Shown in pieces: positions 49,529 to 58,232 of a stretch of 64,000 bases of DNA. This DNA comes from Desulfolinea sp050305405. Its GTDB lineage: Bacteria; Chloroflexota; Anaerolineae; Anaerolineales; Villigracilaceae. Each line of letters begins with the position of its first letter. Positions within the stretch are counted from its first letter, which is position 1. The position numbers were made by a program, and so were the translations under genes. The stretch is from assembly GCA_050305405.1 (NCBI GenBank), contig JBNLFG010000006.1, positions 1 through 64,000 of the forward strand, in the 5' to 3' direction. The notes beneath the pieces were generated by a model, which saw nothing but the letters and a program-made list of their open reading frames with translations, was not told the DNA's origin and ran no database searches.

Positions 49529-50239
49529 ATGCAAACACTCGTCCACAACGCACAAGAACTTTTCGGCATCCAGATCAATAATGTCCAATTTCAGATGATC
49601 GCAACCTACGAACGCGAGTTGATGATCTGGAACGAAAAAATCAGCCTAACCGCCATCCGCGATGAGGCGGGCATCCGTACCAAACATTTTCTGGATTCAT
49701 TCTCTTGCGTACAAGCCTGGCAGGATAAAGCGCCGCAAACGCTCGTGGACGTTGGGTCTGGTGCCGGTTTCCCGGGCATCCCCCTGAAAATACTTTATCC
49801 CCGTTTAAAGCTGACTATTGTCGAATCGGTCGGCAAAAAAGCGGATTTCTGCCGCCACATCGTTGATACCCTTAAACTTGATGATGTGAACGTCATCCAA
49901 ACGCGTGCCGAAAAGTTGGGGCAAATGCCCAAATATCGTGAATCCTTTGATTGGGCCGTCGCCCGCGCCGTGGCACAACTCCCCGTCCTGAGCGAATATC
50001 TGCTGCCGCTGGTCAAAGTTGGTGGTGTGATGCTCGCTCAAAAAGGCGAACGCGGCCCATCTGAAAGCCACGCCGCCGAAAACGCGCTGCGCATCCTCGG
50101 TGGGCATCTGCGCCAGATGATCCCCATCACCTTGCCGGGCGTGGTCGAAGAACGCTATCTCGTCGTCGTCGACAAAGTCGGCGCAACCCCACCCCAATAT
50201 CCGCGCCACGAAGGGACACCGGCGAAGAAGCCCTTGTAG
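49529..50239 (+). CDS. rsmG: 16S rRNA (guanine-N7) methyltransferase RsmG
   Basis: 236 residues, the usual length. It methylates G527 (E. coli numbering) in 16S rRNA with SAM. SAM-binding motif LVDVGSGAGFPGIPLKI at about 75, KHFLDSFS just before it, VESVGKKADFCRHIV, and ARAVAQLPVLSEYLLPL are all typical of RsmG. I start it at ATG 49529; the in-frame upstream extension to 49427 would read through a terminator and the promoter. In many bacteria it is next to parA/mnmG, which is not the case here. Confidence 0.95.
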   Translation: MQTLVHNAQELFGIQINNVQFQMIATYERELMIWNEKISLTAIRDEAGIRTKHFLDSFSCVQAWQDKAPQTLVDVGSGAGFPGIPLKILYPRLKLTIVESVGKKADFCRHIVDTLKLDDVNVIQTRAEKLGQMPKYRESFDWAVARAVAQLPVLSEYLLPLVKVGGVMLAQKGERGPSESHAAENALRILGGHLRQMIPITLPGVVEERYLVVVDKVGATPPQYPRHEGTPAKKPL

Positions 50240-50269
50240 GCTTCAGATGAGTAGAGACCAGAGAAAAGA

Positions 50270-50296
50270 AAAACGGCTGAAAAGCCGTTTTCTTGC
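50270..50296 (+). terminator. Terminator of rsmG
   Basis: AAAACGGCT (50270-50278) pairs with AGCCGTTTT (50283-50291), followed by CTTG. The same stem recurs after the dioxygenase gene (51977). Confidence 0.75.
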
Positions 50297-50406
50297 ATAG
50301 GGCCAGTTGAATTACAGAGTACATTTTTATAAAGCAAAGCCCGAAAAAACAAACAAGCTATAATCAATTCACGTTTTGTAGGTAGAGAGGAAGAAGGAGA
50401 TATTTT

Positions 50407-51102
50407 ATGTCACTTGTTTTTATGCAGTATAGCGACTTTTTCATTAGAATGCTGCTCGCAGCAGTCTTGGGCGGGTTGATCGGATTCGAGAGAGATATTC
50501 ACGGTCGTGCGGCAGGCTTACGTACACATTTATTGGTCAGTTTGGGGGCGGCGGTTTTCACGATCTTGTCTGAACTCATCTCCCAAACATCCAGCGCCCC
50601 CGGTTTCCCGGCAGACCCGGCACGCATCGGCGCTCAGATCGTCAGCGGGATCGGTTTCCTCGGTGCCGGTGTGATTGTCAAAGAGGGCGCGAATGTGCGC
50701 GGACTAACAACCGCCGCCTGCTTATGGGGCGCAGCCGCCATCGGAATGGCATCAGGGAGTGGTCATTACGAGATCGCAATTGTGACCACAGTCATTTCTC
50801 TGACCAGTCTTATCTTTCTGAAATTTATGGAGCGTTATTATCCCAGAGATACCTATCGAATATTGAGCGTCCGAACGCCGATTGAAGTGGAAGCCTCTCA
50901 AATCATCGAAATCGTCAAGGATAAGCGTATCAAGGTTTTGAGTTGCGATATTGAAAAGAATTATGAGACGAGAACCTCGCTGACCAAGCTATCCATTCGG
51001 CTGCATTATCGGGGCGTTACCGACAAACTGGCACATGGCATTATCAATTCACTGGAAGATTCTTCGCTGGACCTGAAAGCTGTCAACTGGGAGAATTTGT
51101 AG
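50407..51102 (+). CDS. MgtC/SapB family membrane protein
   Basis: 231 residues. N-terminal membrane domain of about 145 residues with the MgtC hallmarks LLAAVLGGLIGFERDIHGRAAGLRTHLLVSLGAA and GIGFLGAGVIVKEGANVRGLTTAA, then a soluble C-terminal domain of ACT type. Family members support growth in low magnesium and modulate the ATP synthase. GAAGGAG is 8 bases upstream. Expression signals: no riboswitch seen in the 110 bases upstream. Confidence 0.92.
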   Translation: MSLVFMQYSDFFIRMLLAAVLGGLIGFERDIHGRAAGLRTHLLVSLGAAVFTILSELISQTSSAPGFPADPARIGAQIVSGIGFLGAGVIVKEGANVRGLTTAACLWGAAAIGMASGSGHYEIAIVTTVISLTSLIFLKFMERYYPRDTYRILSVRTPIEVEASQIIEIVKDKRIKVLSCDIEKNYETRTSLTKLSIRLHYRGVTDKLAHGIINSLEDSSLDLKAVNWENL

Positions 51103-51157
51103 CCTTGGCACAAGTACATAGCGCGTAAAGGAAAGAAAGACGGAAAAGGAGTTTCTG

Positions 51158-51955
51158 ATGACAGAAAATAAAGCGCAGATCGTTTACTTCTCGCATGGCG
51201 GTGGGCCGCTCCCCATTTTGGGAGACCCCGGGCATCAGCAAATGGTCGAGTTTATGACCGCCTTACCCAAGCAACTCAGAAAACCGGATGCAATTCTGGT
51301 CATCAGCGCACATTGGGAAGAAAAGGAAGCCACCCTCTTGGGCGCAAGCAATCCGCCCTTGTTTTATGATTACTACGGCTTTCCTCAAGAAGCTTACGAG
51401 ATTGCTTATCCCGCCCCCGGGCAGCCCGCTCTCGCAGAGAGAGTAATGGCTCTCTTGAAAAAAAATGATATTCCGAGCCGTATTGAAACCGAGCGTGGAT
51501 TTGATCACGGGGTTTTCATCCCACTCAAACTGATGTACCCGGATGCCGACATTCCCGTTGTTCAGCTTTCGCTTTTACGCGGGCTGGATGCTGCGAGCCA
51601 TATCACTTTAGGGAATGCCTTGCGTGAACTGTTGCAAGAAAATATTCTAATCGTCGGTTCTGGATTCTCCTTCCACAACCAGAGCGCCTTTTTTAACAGT
51701 AAACCCGGCGTGCCGGACCCAGCCAACGAAGCTTTTCAGGATTGGTTAATTGAGACTTGCAGCACTTCATTGTCGCAGACAGAACGCGAAGAGCGGTTGA
51801 TTGAATGGGAGAAAGCCCCGGCTGCTCGTTATTGTCATCCGCGTGAAGAGCATTTATTACCCTTGCACGTTTGTGTTGGGATGGCAAAATCTCCCGCCAA
51901 AGTTGTTTTTGACGATCAAATTTTAGGCAAGCGTGGGGTGGCGTTTTTATGGTAA
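51158..51955 (+). CDS. Extradiol ring-cleavage dioxygenase, DODA/YgiD type
   Basis: 265 residues, LigB superfamily. Metal-binding residues are all present: His13 in FSHGGGPLPIL, His in VISAHWEEK near 50, the GFDHGVFIPLKLMYP loop near 118, and HPREEHLLPLHV near 228. Members open the ring of catechol-like substrates, e.g. DOPA 4,5-cleavage; the real substrate here is open. Oxygen is needed for this reaction, which contrasts with PFOR and suggests that the organism tolerates oxygen or uses the fold differently. A strong terminator follows. Confidence 0.9.
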   Translation: MTENKAQIVYFSHGGGPLPILGDPGHQQMVEFMTALPKQLRKPDAILVISAHWEEKEATLLGASNPPLFYDYYGFPQEAYEIAYPAPGQPALAERVMALLKKNDIPSRIETERGFDHGVFIPLKLMYPDADIPVVQLSLLRGLDAASHITLGNALRELLQENILIVGSGFSFHNQSAFFNSKPGVPDPANEAFQDWLIETCSTSLSQTEREERLIEWEKAPAARYCHPREEHLLPLHVCVGMAKSPAKVVFDDQILGKRGVAFLW

Positions 51956-51976
51956 GTGTATATCTCTGATAAAAAG

Positions 51977-52003
51977 AAAAACGGCTTTTTCAGCCGTTTT
52001 TTT
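51977..52003 (+). terminator. Bidirectional terminator
   Basis: AAAACGGCT and AGCCGTTTT around TTTTC, with A and T runs on the two sides, between the dioxygenase gene and the convergent small membrane protein gene. Confidence 0.85.
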
Positions 52004-52007
52004 ATCT

Positions 52008-52355
52008 CTACTCTCTATTCTCTTCTATCTGAACTTTTTCTCCATCCACCGAAGGGATCGGTGGCAGCAGGCTCAACTCTTCCGGTTTGACATCGCTATC
52101 AAAGAAACCTGCCAGCCCCCAAATCCCGGCCGCAGCTTGTAAGAGAGCCAAGATGCCTAGCGGGATGGCGATCACTGTCAAACCGACCACCATCCACGTG
52201 TCGGTCTCATCCCATCGGTAGCTTGTGTCAAAATATGAACTTGCCGCAACGGCTAGGATGATGCCAAACAAGGTCGCCAGCGGAAAAAGGCAGCCAATGC
52301 TCGTTCCGCAAGTTAGGCATCCAATGACGCCTTTTTCTTTTTTTGCATATTTCAT
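52008..52355 (-). CDS. Small membrane protein with Cys-rich N terminus
   Basis: 115 residues, two hydrophobic segments (about 12-38 and 53-80). The N terminus has three Cys (GVIGCLTCGTSIGCL), then an external loop DTSYRWDETDTW and a C-terminal acidic tail. Not recognised. It lies downstream of the glycosyltransferase in the same direction, 38 bases away, and may be part of the same transcript. Confidence 0.65.
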   Translation of the reverse strand: MKYAKKEKGVIGCLTCGTSIGCLFPLATLFGIILAVAASSYFDTSYRWDETDTWMVVGLTVIAIPLGILALLQAAAGIWGLAGFFDSDVKPEELSLLPPIPSVDGEKVQIEENRE

Positions 52356-52392
52356 TTACTATTCCGTAATAGAGCTATGAGTGAAAGTTACA

Positions 52393-53799
52393 TTATAGCG
52401 TAGCATTTATTTTATTGATATTTTTTTCACTAGCTTTTTCATTTCTAAGTATAAGTACATTTTCAGGAGATCGTACAAGGCTAAAGTATAAAAAGAAAAA
52501 CAATGGGGCGAGTTGAAGAAGAAGTCTTGGCGTTGCTGTAGATAAATGCCAGGCTAGCTCGCGTGGTGTTAGTAGGAATATCATGTAGTATCCTACGATT
52601 TGTAAAAACAAAGTTATCATAATTACTTTAAGAGCAGGAATTTGATCTTTTTCAATCTTTATCTTCATGATGATGCTATAGAGAATGAGGGGAACCCAAT
52701 TCCCCCAGCCAAGAAAACTTTGCGCAAAAGACTCCAAGATTGCTCGATGGCGTTTTATATCAATGATCTGTTTCCATTGCTGGCTTGGGTCGATGAACAG
52801 GTCATTAGCCGGAGCTAAACTTAGCTTGAAAAAGATTAATAATATGGTAGGTAAAAACAAACCTAGGAGGTACCAAGGCAAATTGTTAGACATATCTTTG
52901 TAATACACAATAAGCAAGGCCAGCGAAGTGGTTAGCATAAACAGAATGCCTTCATTCTTCGTCCATGCTGCTAGGCCACTTGTGAGACCAGCTAAGACTA
53001 AAAGCTTTTTCCTTTTTTTTGTTCCCTTTAGATAAAATAAAAGAGCAGTGGCTAACATAAAGAAAGATAATGGAATGTCTGCCATTTGCGCCGTCCCCAT
53101 TCTAATAAAATCCGTCACTATAAGAAGGGAACCGAGTGCTAAAACAGCTTGTCCTCGTGTTTTTGTGGCCATGATACCGCTAAATAGAAGACCTGCGCTG
53201 CCAATAAAAAAAAGGCCTCCTGTTGCAACAGGGATAAGAATATCTTCCCTTTCAATGATGCTCCAGACAGATGCGATATTCAGCGCAATTAGGGGAGGGT
53301 AATCTGGATGAAAAACTAATAATTGAGGCGAAAAGGCACTACGCCAATCAGTGCCTGCGCGAAATATAAACCGAGCTGTTCGATTGTACATTGCCCAAGC
53401 ATCCCATCCCCCATATAGATTGCGCTTAGCTAGAATAACAAAGATTGTTAATGCCAAAGCGACAATACTAATTGTAATAATTAGCCAAAGAAAATCCATC
53501 CATGAAAATGAGCTAAGCTTTTTCCAGAAGTAATGGTGTGTTTTTCTTTTTCTTCGATATGGTACAAGAAGAAGGGGGATGAGAATGAAGATTAATAATA
53601 GCTGAAGTACAAGATAGCCCTTTTGTGAAGGCATGATATGCAAGTATATAAAAAAAAGTAATGCATTGATGCCTATGCCAACACCTATCCCTAATATTAA
53701 CTGAATCCCCCACATTGTTGTTGTTTCATCTTTCCAAAGTAAAAAAACAACTAATATACCCAAAAAGACAGGGATACCTAAAAACAGAAGATTCTGCAT
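52393..53799 (-). CDS. GT-C type membrane glycosyltransferase
   Basis: 468 residues with about eleven membrane helices. The pattern YGGWDAWAMYNRTARF in the first external loop with the acidic residue, HPDYPPLIALNIASVW, and AQMADIPLSFFMLAT resembles the ArnT/PMT-like GT-C enzymes, which take sugars from lipid-phosphate donors outside the membrane. The donor is unknown. The gene is strikingly AT-rich (21 of 60 G+C in one sampled line). Its start shares one base with the stop of the next protein (TAATG). Confidence 0.78.
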   Translation of the reverse strand: MQNLLFLGIPVFLGILVVFLLWKDETTTMWGIQLILGIGVGIGINALLFFIYLHIMPSQKGYLVLQLLLIFILIPLLLVPYRRKRKTHHYFWKKLSSFSWMDFLWLIITISIVALALTIFVILAKRNLYGGWDAWAMYNRTARFIFRAGTDWRSAFSPQLLVFHPDYPPLIALNIASVWSIIEREDILIPVATGGLFFIGSAGLLFSGIMATKTRGQAVLALGSLLIVTDFIRMGTAQMADIPLSFFMLATALLFYLKGTKKRKKLLVLAGLTSGLAAWTKNEGILFMLTTSLALLIVYYKDMSNNLPWYLLGLFLPTILLIFFKLSLAPANDLFIDPSQQWKQIIDIKRHRAILESFAQSFLGWGNWVPLILYSIIMKIKIEKDQIPALKVIMITLFLQIVGYYMIFLLTPRELAWHLSTATPRLLLQLAPLFFFLYFSLVRSPENVLILRNEKASEKNINKINATL

Positions 53800-54272
53800 T
53801 ATTTAATCCGTTTAGCCAAGTATAAATTAAAACCATAGGATGAAACTTCGTATGATTTTCCTTTTTGTTCAAGCCACATTTTAATTTTTTTTTCTGTCAT
53901 ATTAATTAATACCCAGTCATATTGATCCCCTTGTTTCACAATCACAGGAGCCATAACAAACTGGGTCATTATATATTCCGCTTCCGTATTTCCTCCCTGA
54001 GCAGTTACTTGACTTGTATAAGAGTCATCAATGTAACCAAGTATACTCGTTTCAAAAGGTAAATCTTCTTTAACAGGCTTAAAATGATTTTCCCAAGTTG
54101 ATATTAATGCGGTGTAAGTTTTAGCAGAGGGAACCCTCTCAGGGATAAGTTCAGTGAGACCGCTAAAAATTGTGAATATGAGCCAAAGTAATGCGAACTT
54201 TCTTAAATGATGAAGAGCTTTATATCGGTTTTGCTTAAGCGCATTAAAAAGCCTATATATTGTTTTTAGCAT
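53799..54272 (-). CDS. Single-helix membrane protein, partner of the GT-C gene
   Basis: 157 residues; not recognised. A basic N terminus and one membrane helix (about 26-42, ALLWLIFTIFSGL) are followed by an external domain of about 110 residues with ILGYIDDSYTSQ and AEYIMTQFVMAPVIV. From gene order it could be an accessory subunit of the GT-C enzyme, translated just before it. It is very AT-rich (17 of 60 G+C in one sampled line). Its start overlaps the epimerase gene by 20 bases. Confidence 0.7.
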   Translation of the reverse strand: MLKTIYRLFNALKQNRYKALHHLRKFALLWLIFTIFSGLTELIPERVPSAKTYTALISTWENHFKPVKEDLPFETSILGYIDDSYTSQVTAQGGNTEAEYIMTQFVMAPVIVKQGDQYDWVLINMTEKKIKMWLEQKGKSYEVSSYGFNLYLAKRIK

Positions 54273-55290
54273 AAAACATCTTTTTATGTTCTATAACCCA
54301 ATCGAAGAGCATCTTAATGCCCGTTTCTACATTAATCTTCGGTTGCCAGTTCAGGTCATTCATCGCGGCGCGTACATCGGCGTAGAAGACGCGCTGGTCG
54401 CCGGGACGCCAGTCGTCGCGTGCGACGGGGATTTTGCGCCCAAGCAGTTCCTCGAGCATCGGGAAGAACTCGGCATAGACCGAGATGACGTTCTCTGCGC
54501 CACCGCCCACGTTATAGACCTTGCCTGCGACATTATCAATGCGCGTAATCGCCGCATCGTAGGCATCCAGCAGGTCATCGACATGCAGCACATCGCGCAC
54601 CTGTTTCCCGTCACCGTAGATGGTGATCGGCTTGCCCGTGACGGCCGCGATCATAAACCACGCCAGCCAGCCCTGATCTTCCACGCCGAACTGTCTCGGC
54701 CCATAAATGCAGGATTGGCGTAGCACGACCGAGCGCAGCCCGTAGATGCGCGCATAATCACGCACATATTGATCGCCTGTGCCTTTGGAGCAGCCATAGG
54801 GCGAATGGAAATCGAGCGGCTGCGCCTCGGGACATCCGTATGTCAGGCTTGCGTACTGCCAACGAGTTTCGGATTCGGCGAGGGGCACATCTTCCATCCC
54901 CCCGTAGACCTTATTTGTGGATGCGTACAAGAGAATCGGATCGCGCCCCGAAAGGCGTGCCGCTTCGACGACGTTGAAGGTGCCGAGGGCGTTGATCTCA
55001 AAATCTTCGCGTGGATTTGTGACGGAAGTTGTTACCGCGACCTGTCCAGCCAGGTGGACGATGACGTCTGCTTCTTTGGCGGTGGATGCTAGAAGGGCGG
55101 CATCCCGCACGTCGCCGGTGACAAGTTGAAAGGAGTCCGATCCGTGCGTTTCGCGCAGCCAATCCAGATTGCGCGGCGCACCTGCACGCGATAAGTTGTC
55201 ATAAACGACAACGTCTTCTCCGCGTTCGAGCAGGCGGTTAACGTAATTCGATCCAATGAATCCGGCTCCGCCGGTGATGAGATATTTCAT
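54253..55290 (-). CDS. SDR epimerase, CDP-paratose 2-epimerase-like
   Basis: 345 residues. Extended SDR: YLITGGAGFIGSN at the N terminus, VVYDNLSRAGAPRNLDWL, STNKVYGG and SPYGCSKGTGDQYVRDYARIYGL (Tyr-x3-Lys). The combination with RQSCIYGPRQFGVEDQGWLAWFM is typical for CDP-paratose 2-epimerase (tyvelose synthesis). The rest of the tyvelose pathway is not in the window, so related sugar nucleotides are possible. It is in a surface-glycan gene group, with normal GC content, next to AT-rich genes. Confidence 0.83.
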   Translation of the reverse strand: MKYLITGGAGFIGSNYVNRLLERGEDVVVYDNLSRAGAPRNLDWLRETHGSDSFQLVTGDVRDAALLASTAKEADVIVHLAGQVAVTTSVTNPREDFEINALGTFNVVEAARLSGRDPILLYASTNKVYGGMEDVPLAESETRWQYASLTYGCPEAQPLDFHSPYGCSKGTGDQYVRDYARIYGLRSVVLRQSCIYGPRQFGVEDQGWLAWFMIAAVTGKPITIYGDGKQVRDVLHVDDLLDAYDAAITRIDNVAGKVYNVGGGAENVISVYAEFFPMLEELLGRKIPVARDDWRPGDQRVFYADVRAAMNDLNWQPKINVETGIKMLFDWVIEHKKMFYAKNNI

Positions 55291-55305
55291 GTTTTTCTCC
55301 GAATA

Positions 55306-55331
55306 TAGGGGCGAACGGACGTTCGTCCTTA
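55306..55331. repeat. TAGGGGCG-type palindrome at the flippase gene end
   Basis: AGGGGCGAAC and GTTCGTCCTTA are imperfect arms around GGAC. The right end supplies the TAA stop codon (55329-55331) of the flippase-like gene. Confidence 0.55.
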
Positions 55332-56330
55332 CGCAGTTTTTTTTCTGATCTCTTTCAATTTCTTATAAATCCCCGCGAGCGTTTCACCTTCGGTATTCAA
55401 ACCGTAGAGCCCAACAATGCTGGTGGTGAGATAGTTGAAAAGGCGCACCATCGCGGCGACCCCGCCTGCAGCGGCAGCATTGTTCGAGAGAGTCTCGATG
55501 GAAAAGACGATGGCGGCTTCGAGGGTGCCGATCGCGCCTGGCAGGGAGGGAATGGCATTGCCGAATGCGGCGACGCCCAGCCCGAACATACCCCAAATAA
55601 CGGTCGCTTGCGGAAAGAAGGCCAGAATGATGAGCATGTATTGGACGATGGCGATGACCCAGTTGAGCACGATCCAGAAGAGAAAGCGCAGGAAAAGCCA
55701 GCCATCGGTGAAGACGGAGAGACCCGCCAGCAGAGATGCAACCAACTCGCCGCCGAGCTCCTGTACTTTGGGCATACGGGATGTAAGTTTGTTGAAGAGA
55801 TTCAGCGCCCAGTCCTGATTTTGAGCGGCGATGTAGAGCAGGATAACGGCGAGTAGAACGACGCCGCCGATGAGGTAACCAACTTGTGCTGAGCCTTCTG
55901 CGCCAGCGACATAGGGAACCGCGATGACGAGAATGGCTGCCGAAATGATCAAGTCGAAAATGCGCTCGACGATAATGGTCGGCAGAATTTCGGTAAATTT
56001 TAGAGGGGATTTTTGGCTGAGCAGGAAGGCGCGCCCGATCTCGCCGAGGCGGAAGGGCAGGAAGTTGTTCATAAGATAGCCTTCGCCGATGGTGATGAAG
56101 GTGTCGCGGTAGGAGGGGATGTTTCGGAGGAGCGTACACCAGACCAAGCCGCGCACCATCAGCCAGATGGCGCTGAGTATCCCCGCGATGATGATGAGAG
56201 TGTAATTGGCATTGCGCAGCTCTTTGCCGACTTCTTGGATGTTGACGGCGTTGAGTACGAGCACGATCAAGGCGATGCTGACGATCGCACCGGGTAACCA
56301 GCGTTTGGCGTTTTGGAGGAAGTTTTTCAT
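55329..56330 (-). CDS. Flippase-like membrane protein (UPF0104/LPG synthase TM)
   Basis: 333 residues with about eight membrane helices. The family motif is seen in NNFLPFRLGEIGRAFLLSQ near residue 85 and ERIFDLIISA; FGNAIPSLPGAIGTLEAAI near 270 is the second hallmark. The same fold is the flippase part of lysyl-phosphatidylglycerol synthase; stand-alone proteins like this one are thought to move lipid-linked molecules. Genome context with sugar genes fits. ATG 56330 (MKNFLQNAKRW) is used; the longer start lies in an upstream repeat. Confidence 0.86.
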   Translation of the reverse strand: MKNFLQNAKRWLPGAIVSIALIVLVLNAVNIQEVGKELRNANYTLIIIAGILSAIWLMVRGLVWCTLLRNIPSYRDTFITIGEGYLMNNFLPFRLGEIGRAFLLSQKSPLKFTEILPTIIVERIFDLIISAAILVIAVPYVAGAEGSAQVGYLIGGVVLLAVILLYIAAQNQDWALNLFNKLTSRMPKVQELGGELVASLLAGLSVFTDGWLFLRFLFWIVLNWVIAIVQYMLIILAFFPQATVIWGMFGLGVAAFGNAIPSLPGAIGTLEAAIVFSIETLSNNAAAAGGVAAMVRLFNYLTTSIVGLYGLNTEGETLAGIYKKLKEIRKKTA

Positions 56331-56337
56331 GTTAAAT

Positions 56338-56414
56338 ATTCCACCACAGAGCACACAGAGAGCACGAAGATTTTAAAGTTTTTCTCTGTGCGCTCCGTGC
56401 TCTCTGTGGTGAAT
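56338..56414. repeat. CCACAGAG-type intergenic element
   Basis: Outer arms ATTCCACCACAGAG (left) and CTCTGTGGTGAAT (right) with internal copies of CACAGAGAGCAC and GTGCTCTCTGTG. It fills the space between the lepA stop and the next gene. Confidence 0.7.
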
Positions 56415-56416
56415 TT

Positions 56417-58216
56417 CTAATCATCGTCGAGCGAGAGCACTGCCATGAAGGCCGCCTGCGGGATTTCTACGTTGCCGACCATCTTCATGCGTTTCTTACC
56501 CTTTTTCTGCTTCTCGAGCAGTTTCTTCTTACGCGAAACATCGCCGCCATAGCATTTTGCGGTCACGTCTTTGCGTAATGCTTTCACGTTCGCACGGCTG
56601 ATGATACGTCCCGCTGCAGAAGCTTGAATTGCCACATCGAACATTTGGCGTGGGATGGTTTTGCGTAATTTTGTGATGAGTTGCTGCCCTTTATGATAGG
56701 CCGAGTCACGATGGACGATGGTTGCCAGCGCATCGACAGGTTCGCCATTGACGAGAATTTCAAGTTTCACCAAATCATCTTTGCGATATTCAGAGAGATG
56801 ATAATCGAGCGATGCATAGCCGCGCGTGCGCGACTTTAACTCGTCGAAGAAATCGACGATCAGTTCGGCGAGTGGAATTTCGTAATTCAACTGCACGCGG
56901 CTGGGGGCGGGGTACTGCTGCTCAAGGAAAGAGCCACGCCGTTTGGTGACCAATTCCATGATCGGGCCGTAATAATCGGTTGGTGTGAAAATTTCGATGC
57001 GCATCCACGGCTCGCGGATTTCATCGATGTCACCTTCATCGGGCAACTCGGCGGGGGAATCGACCATTACCGTCTTGCCATTATTCATCAACACTTCATA
57101 CTCTACCGAAGGCGCGGTGAAAAGCACGTTCAGGTCATATTCGCGCTCAATGCGCTCCTGAATGATCTCCATGTGAAAGAGACCCAAAAAACCAGCGCGG
57201 AAACCAAAGCCCAAAGCTTGGGATGTTTCCGGTTCATAGACCAGGGAGGCATCGTTCAATTGTAATTTTTCAAGTCCATCCCGCAGTTCGGAATATTCTT
57301 CTGCAACAACGGGATAGATCCCGGCAAATACCATTGGTTTGGGGGTTCGGTAGCCCGGCAGCGGTTCGCTCGCGGGACCCTTGGCTTGGGTGATGGTATC
57401 CCCGACGCGGCAATCCTGGACAGTTTTAAGCCCCGTGGCGATATAGCCGACTTCACCGGCCCCGATCTTTTTCGTAACTTTCATCATTGGCGCGAAGATG
57501 CCGATCTCGACTGGCTTGATGTCGATCTTGGTCGCCATTAAGCGGAGTGTGTCGGTGGCGTTGATCTCGCCATCCACGACGCGGACGTAGGCGATAACGC
57601 CTTTGTAGGCGTCGTAATGGGTATCAAAGATCAGTGCGCGCAACGGAGCATCGGCGTCGCCTTTGGGCGGTGGGACGCGTTCAACCACCTGTTCCAGTAC
57701 GGCCTGGATGTTGATGTTGTTCTTCGCTGAGATGCGTAAAATAGAATCGGCATCGCCACCGAGCAAGCTGACGATGTCTTCAGCGACTTTATCGGGATTT
57801 GCTGAAGGCAGGTCGATTTTATTGATAACGGGGATAATTTCCAAATCCGCATCGAGTGCCGAGTAGAGATTTGCCAGGGTTTGGGCTTCAATGCCCTGGG
57901 TCGCATCCACAACGAGCAGGGCGCCCTCACAGGCATTCATCGCTCTACTGACTTCGTAGCCAAAATCGACATGCCCGGGGGTGTCAATCAGGTTGAGATC
58001 GTAGGTCTGGCCGTCTTCGGCGACGTAGTCCATGTAGACGGCAGAGGCCTTGATGGTGACACCCTTTTCTTTTTCGAGATCCATATCGTCGAGCACCTGC
58101 GCAGTCATGTCGCGGTCTGCAATCGTGTTGGTGAGTTGCAACAGGCGGTCGGCGAGGGTCGATTTGCCGTGGTCGATATGGGCGATGATGGAGAAGTTAC
58201 GTATATTCTTGCTCAT
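56417..58216 (-). CDS. lepA: Elongation factor 4 (LepA)
   Basis: 599 residues, the usual length. A translation GTPase that moves back or remodels stalled ribosomes. G1 AHIDHGKST, ASAVYMDY and DTPGHVDF, NKIDLP motifs are present, and the LepA-specific C-terminal domain ends KKGKKRMKMVGNVEIPQAAF. I use ATG 58216 (MSKNIRNFSII), not the upstream ATG 58240, which lies inside a repeat. The ribosome binding site is poor. Both flanks are repeat elements, so the gene sits between two palindromic insertions. Confidence 0.96.
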   Translation of the reverse strand: MSKNIRNFSIIAHIDHGKSTLADRLLQLTNTIADRDMTAQVLDDMDLEKEKGVTIKASAVYMDYVAEDGQTYDLNLIDTPGHVDFGYEVSRAMNACEGALLVVDATQGIEAQTLANLYSALDADLEIIPVINKIDLPSANPDKVAEDIVSLLGGDADSILRISAKNNINIQAVLEQVVERVPPPKGDADAPLRALIFDTHYDAYKGVIAYVRVVDGEINATDTLRLMATKIDIKPVEIGIFAPMMKVTKKIGAGEVGYIATGLKTVQDCRVGDTITQAKGPASEPLPGYRTPKPMVFAGIYPVVAEEYSELRDGLEKLQLNDASLVYEPETSQALGFGFRAGFLGLFHMEIIQERIEREYDLNVLFTAPSVEYEVLMNNGKTVMVDSPAELPDEGDIDEIREPWMRIEIFTPTDYYGPIMELVTKRRGSFLEQQYPAPSRVQLNYEIPLAELIVDFFDELKSRTRGYASLDYHLSEYRKDDLVKLEILVNGEPVDALATIVHRDSAYHKGQQLITKLRKTIPRQMFDVAIQASAAGRIISRANVKALRKDVTAKCYGGDVSRKKKLLEKQKKGKKRMKMVGNVEIPQAAFMAVLSLDDD

Positions 58217-58232
58217 GATTTTTTCTTTTGCC

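Noticed and set aside
50270..52003. The near-identical hairpins at 50270 and 51977 as attachment sites or repeat ends of a mobile segment
   Set aside because: Each lies directly behind a gene stop with a T run, so ordinary terminators explain them; mgtC and dioxygenase between them have normal composition.
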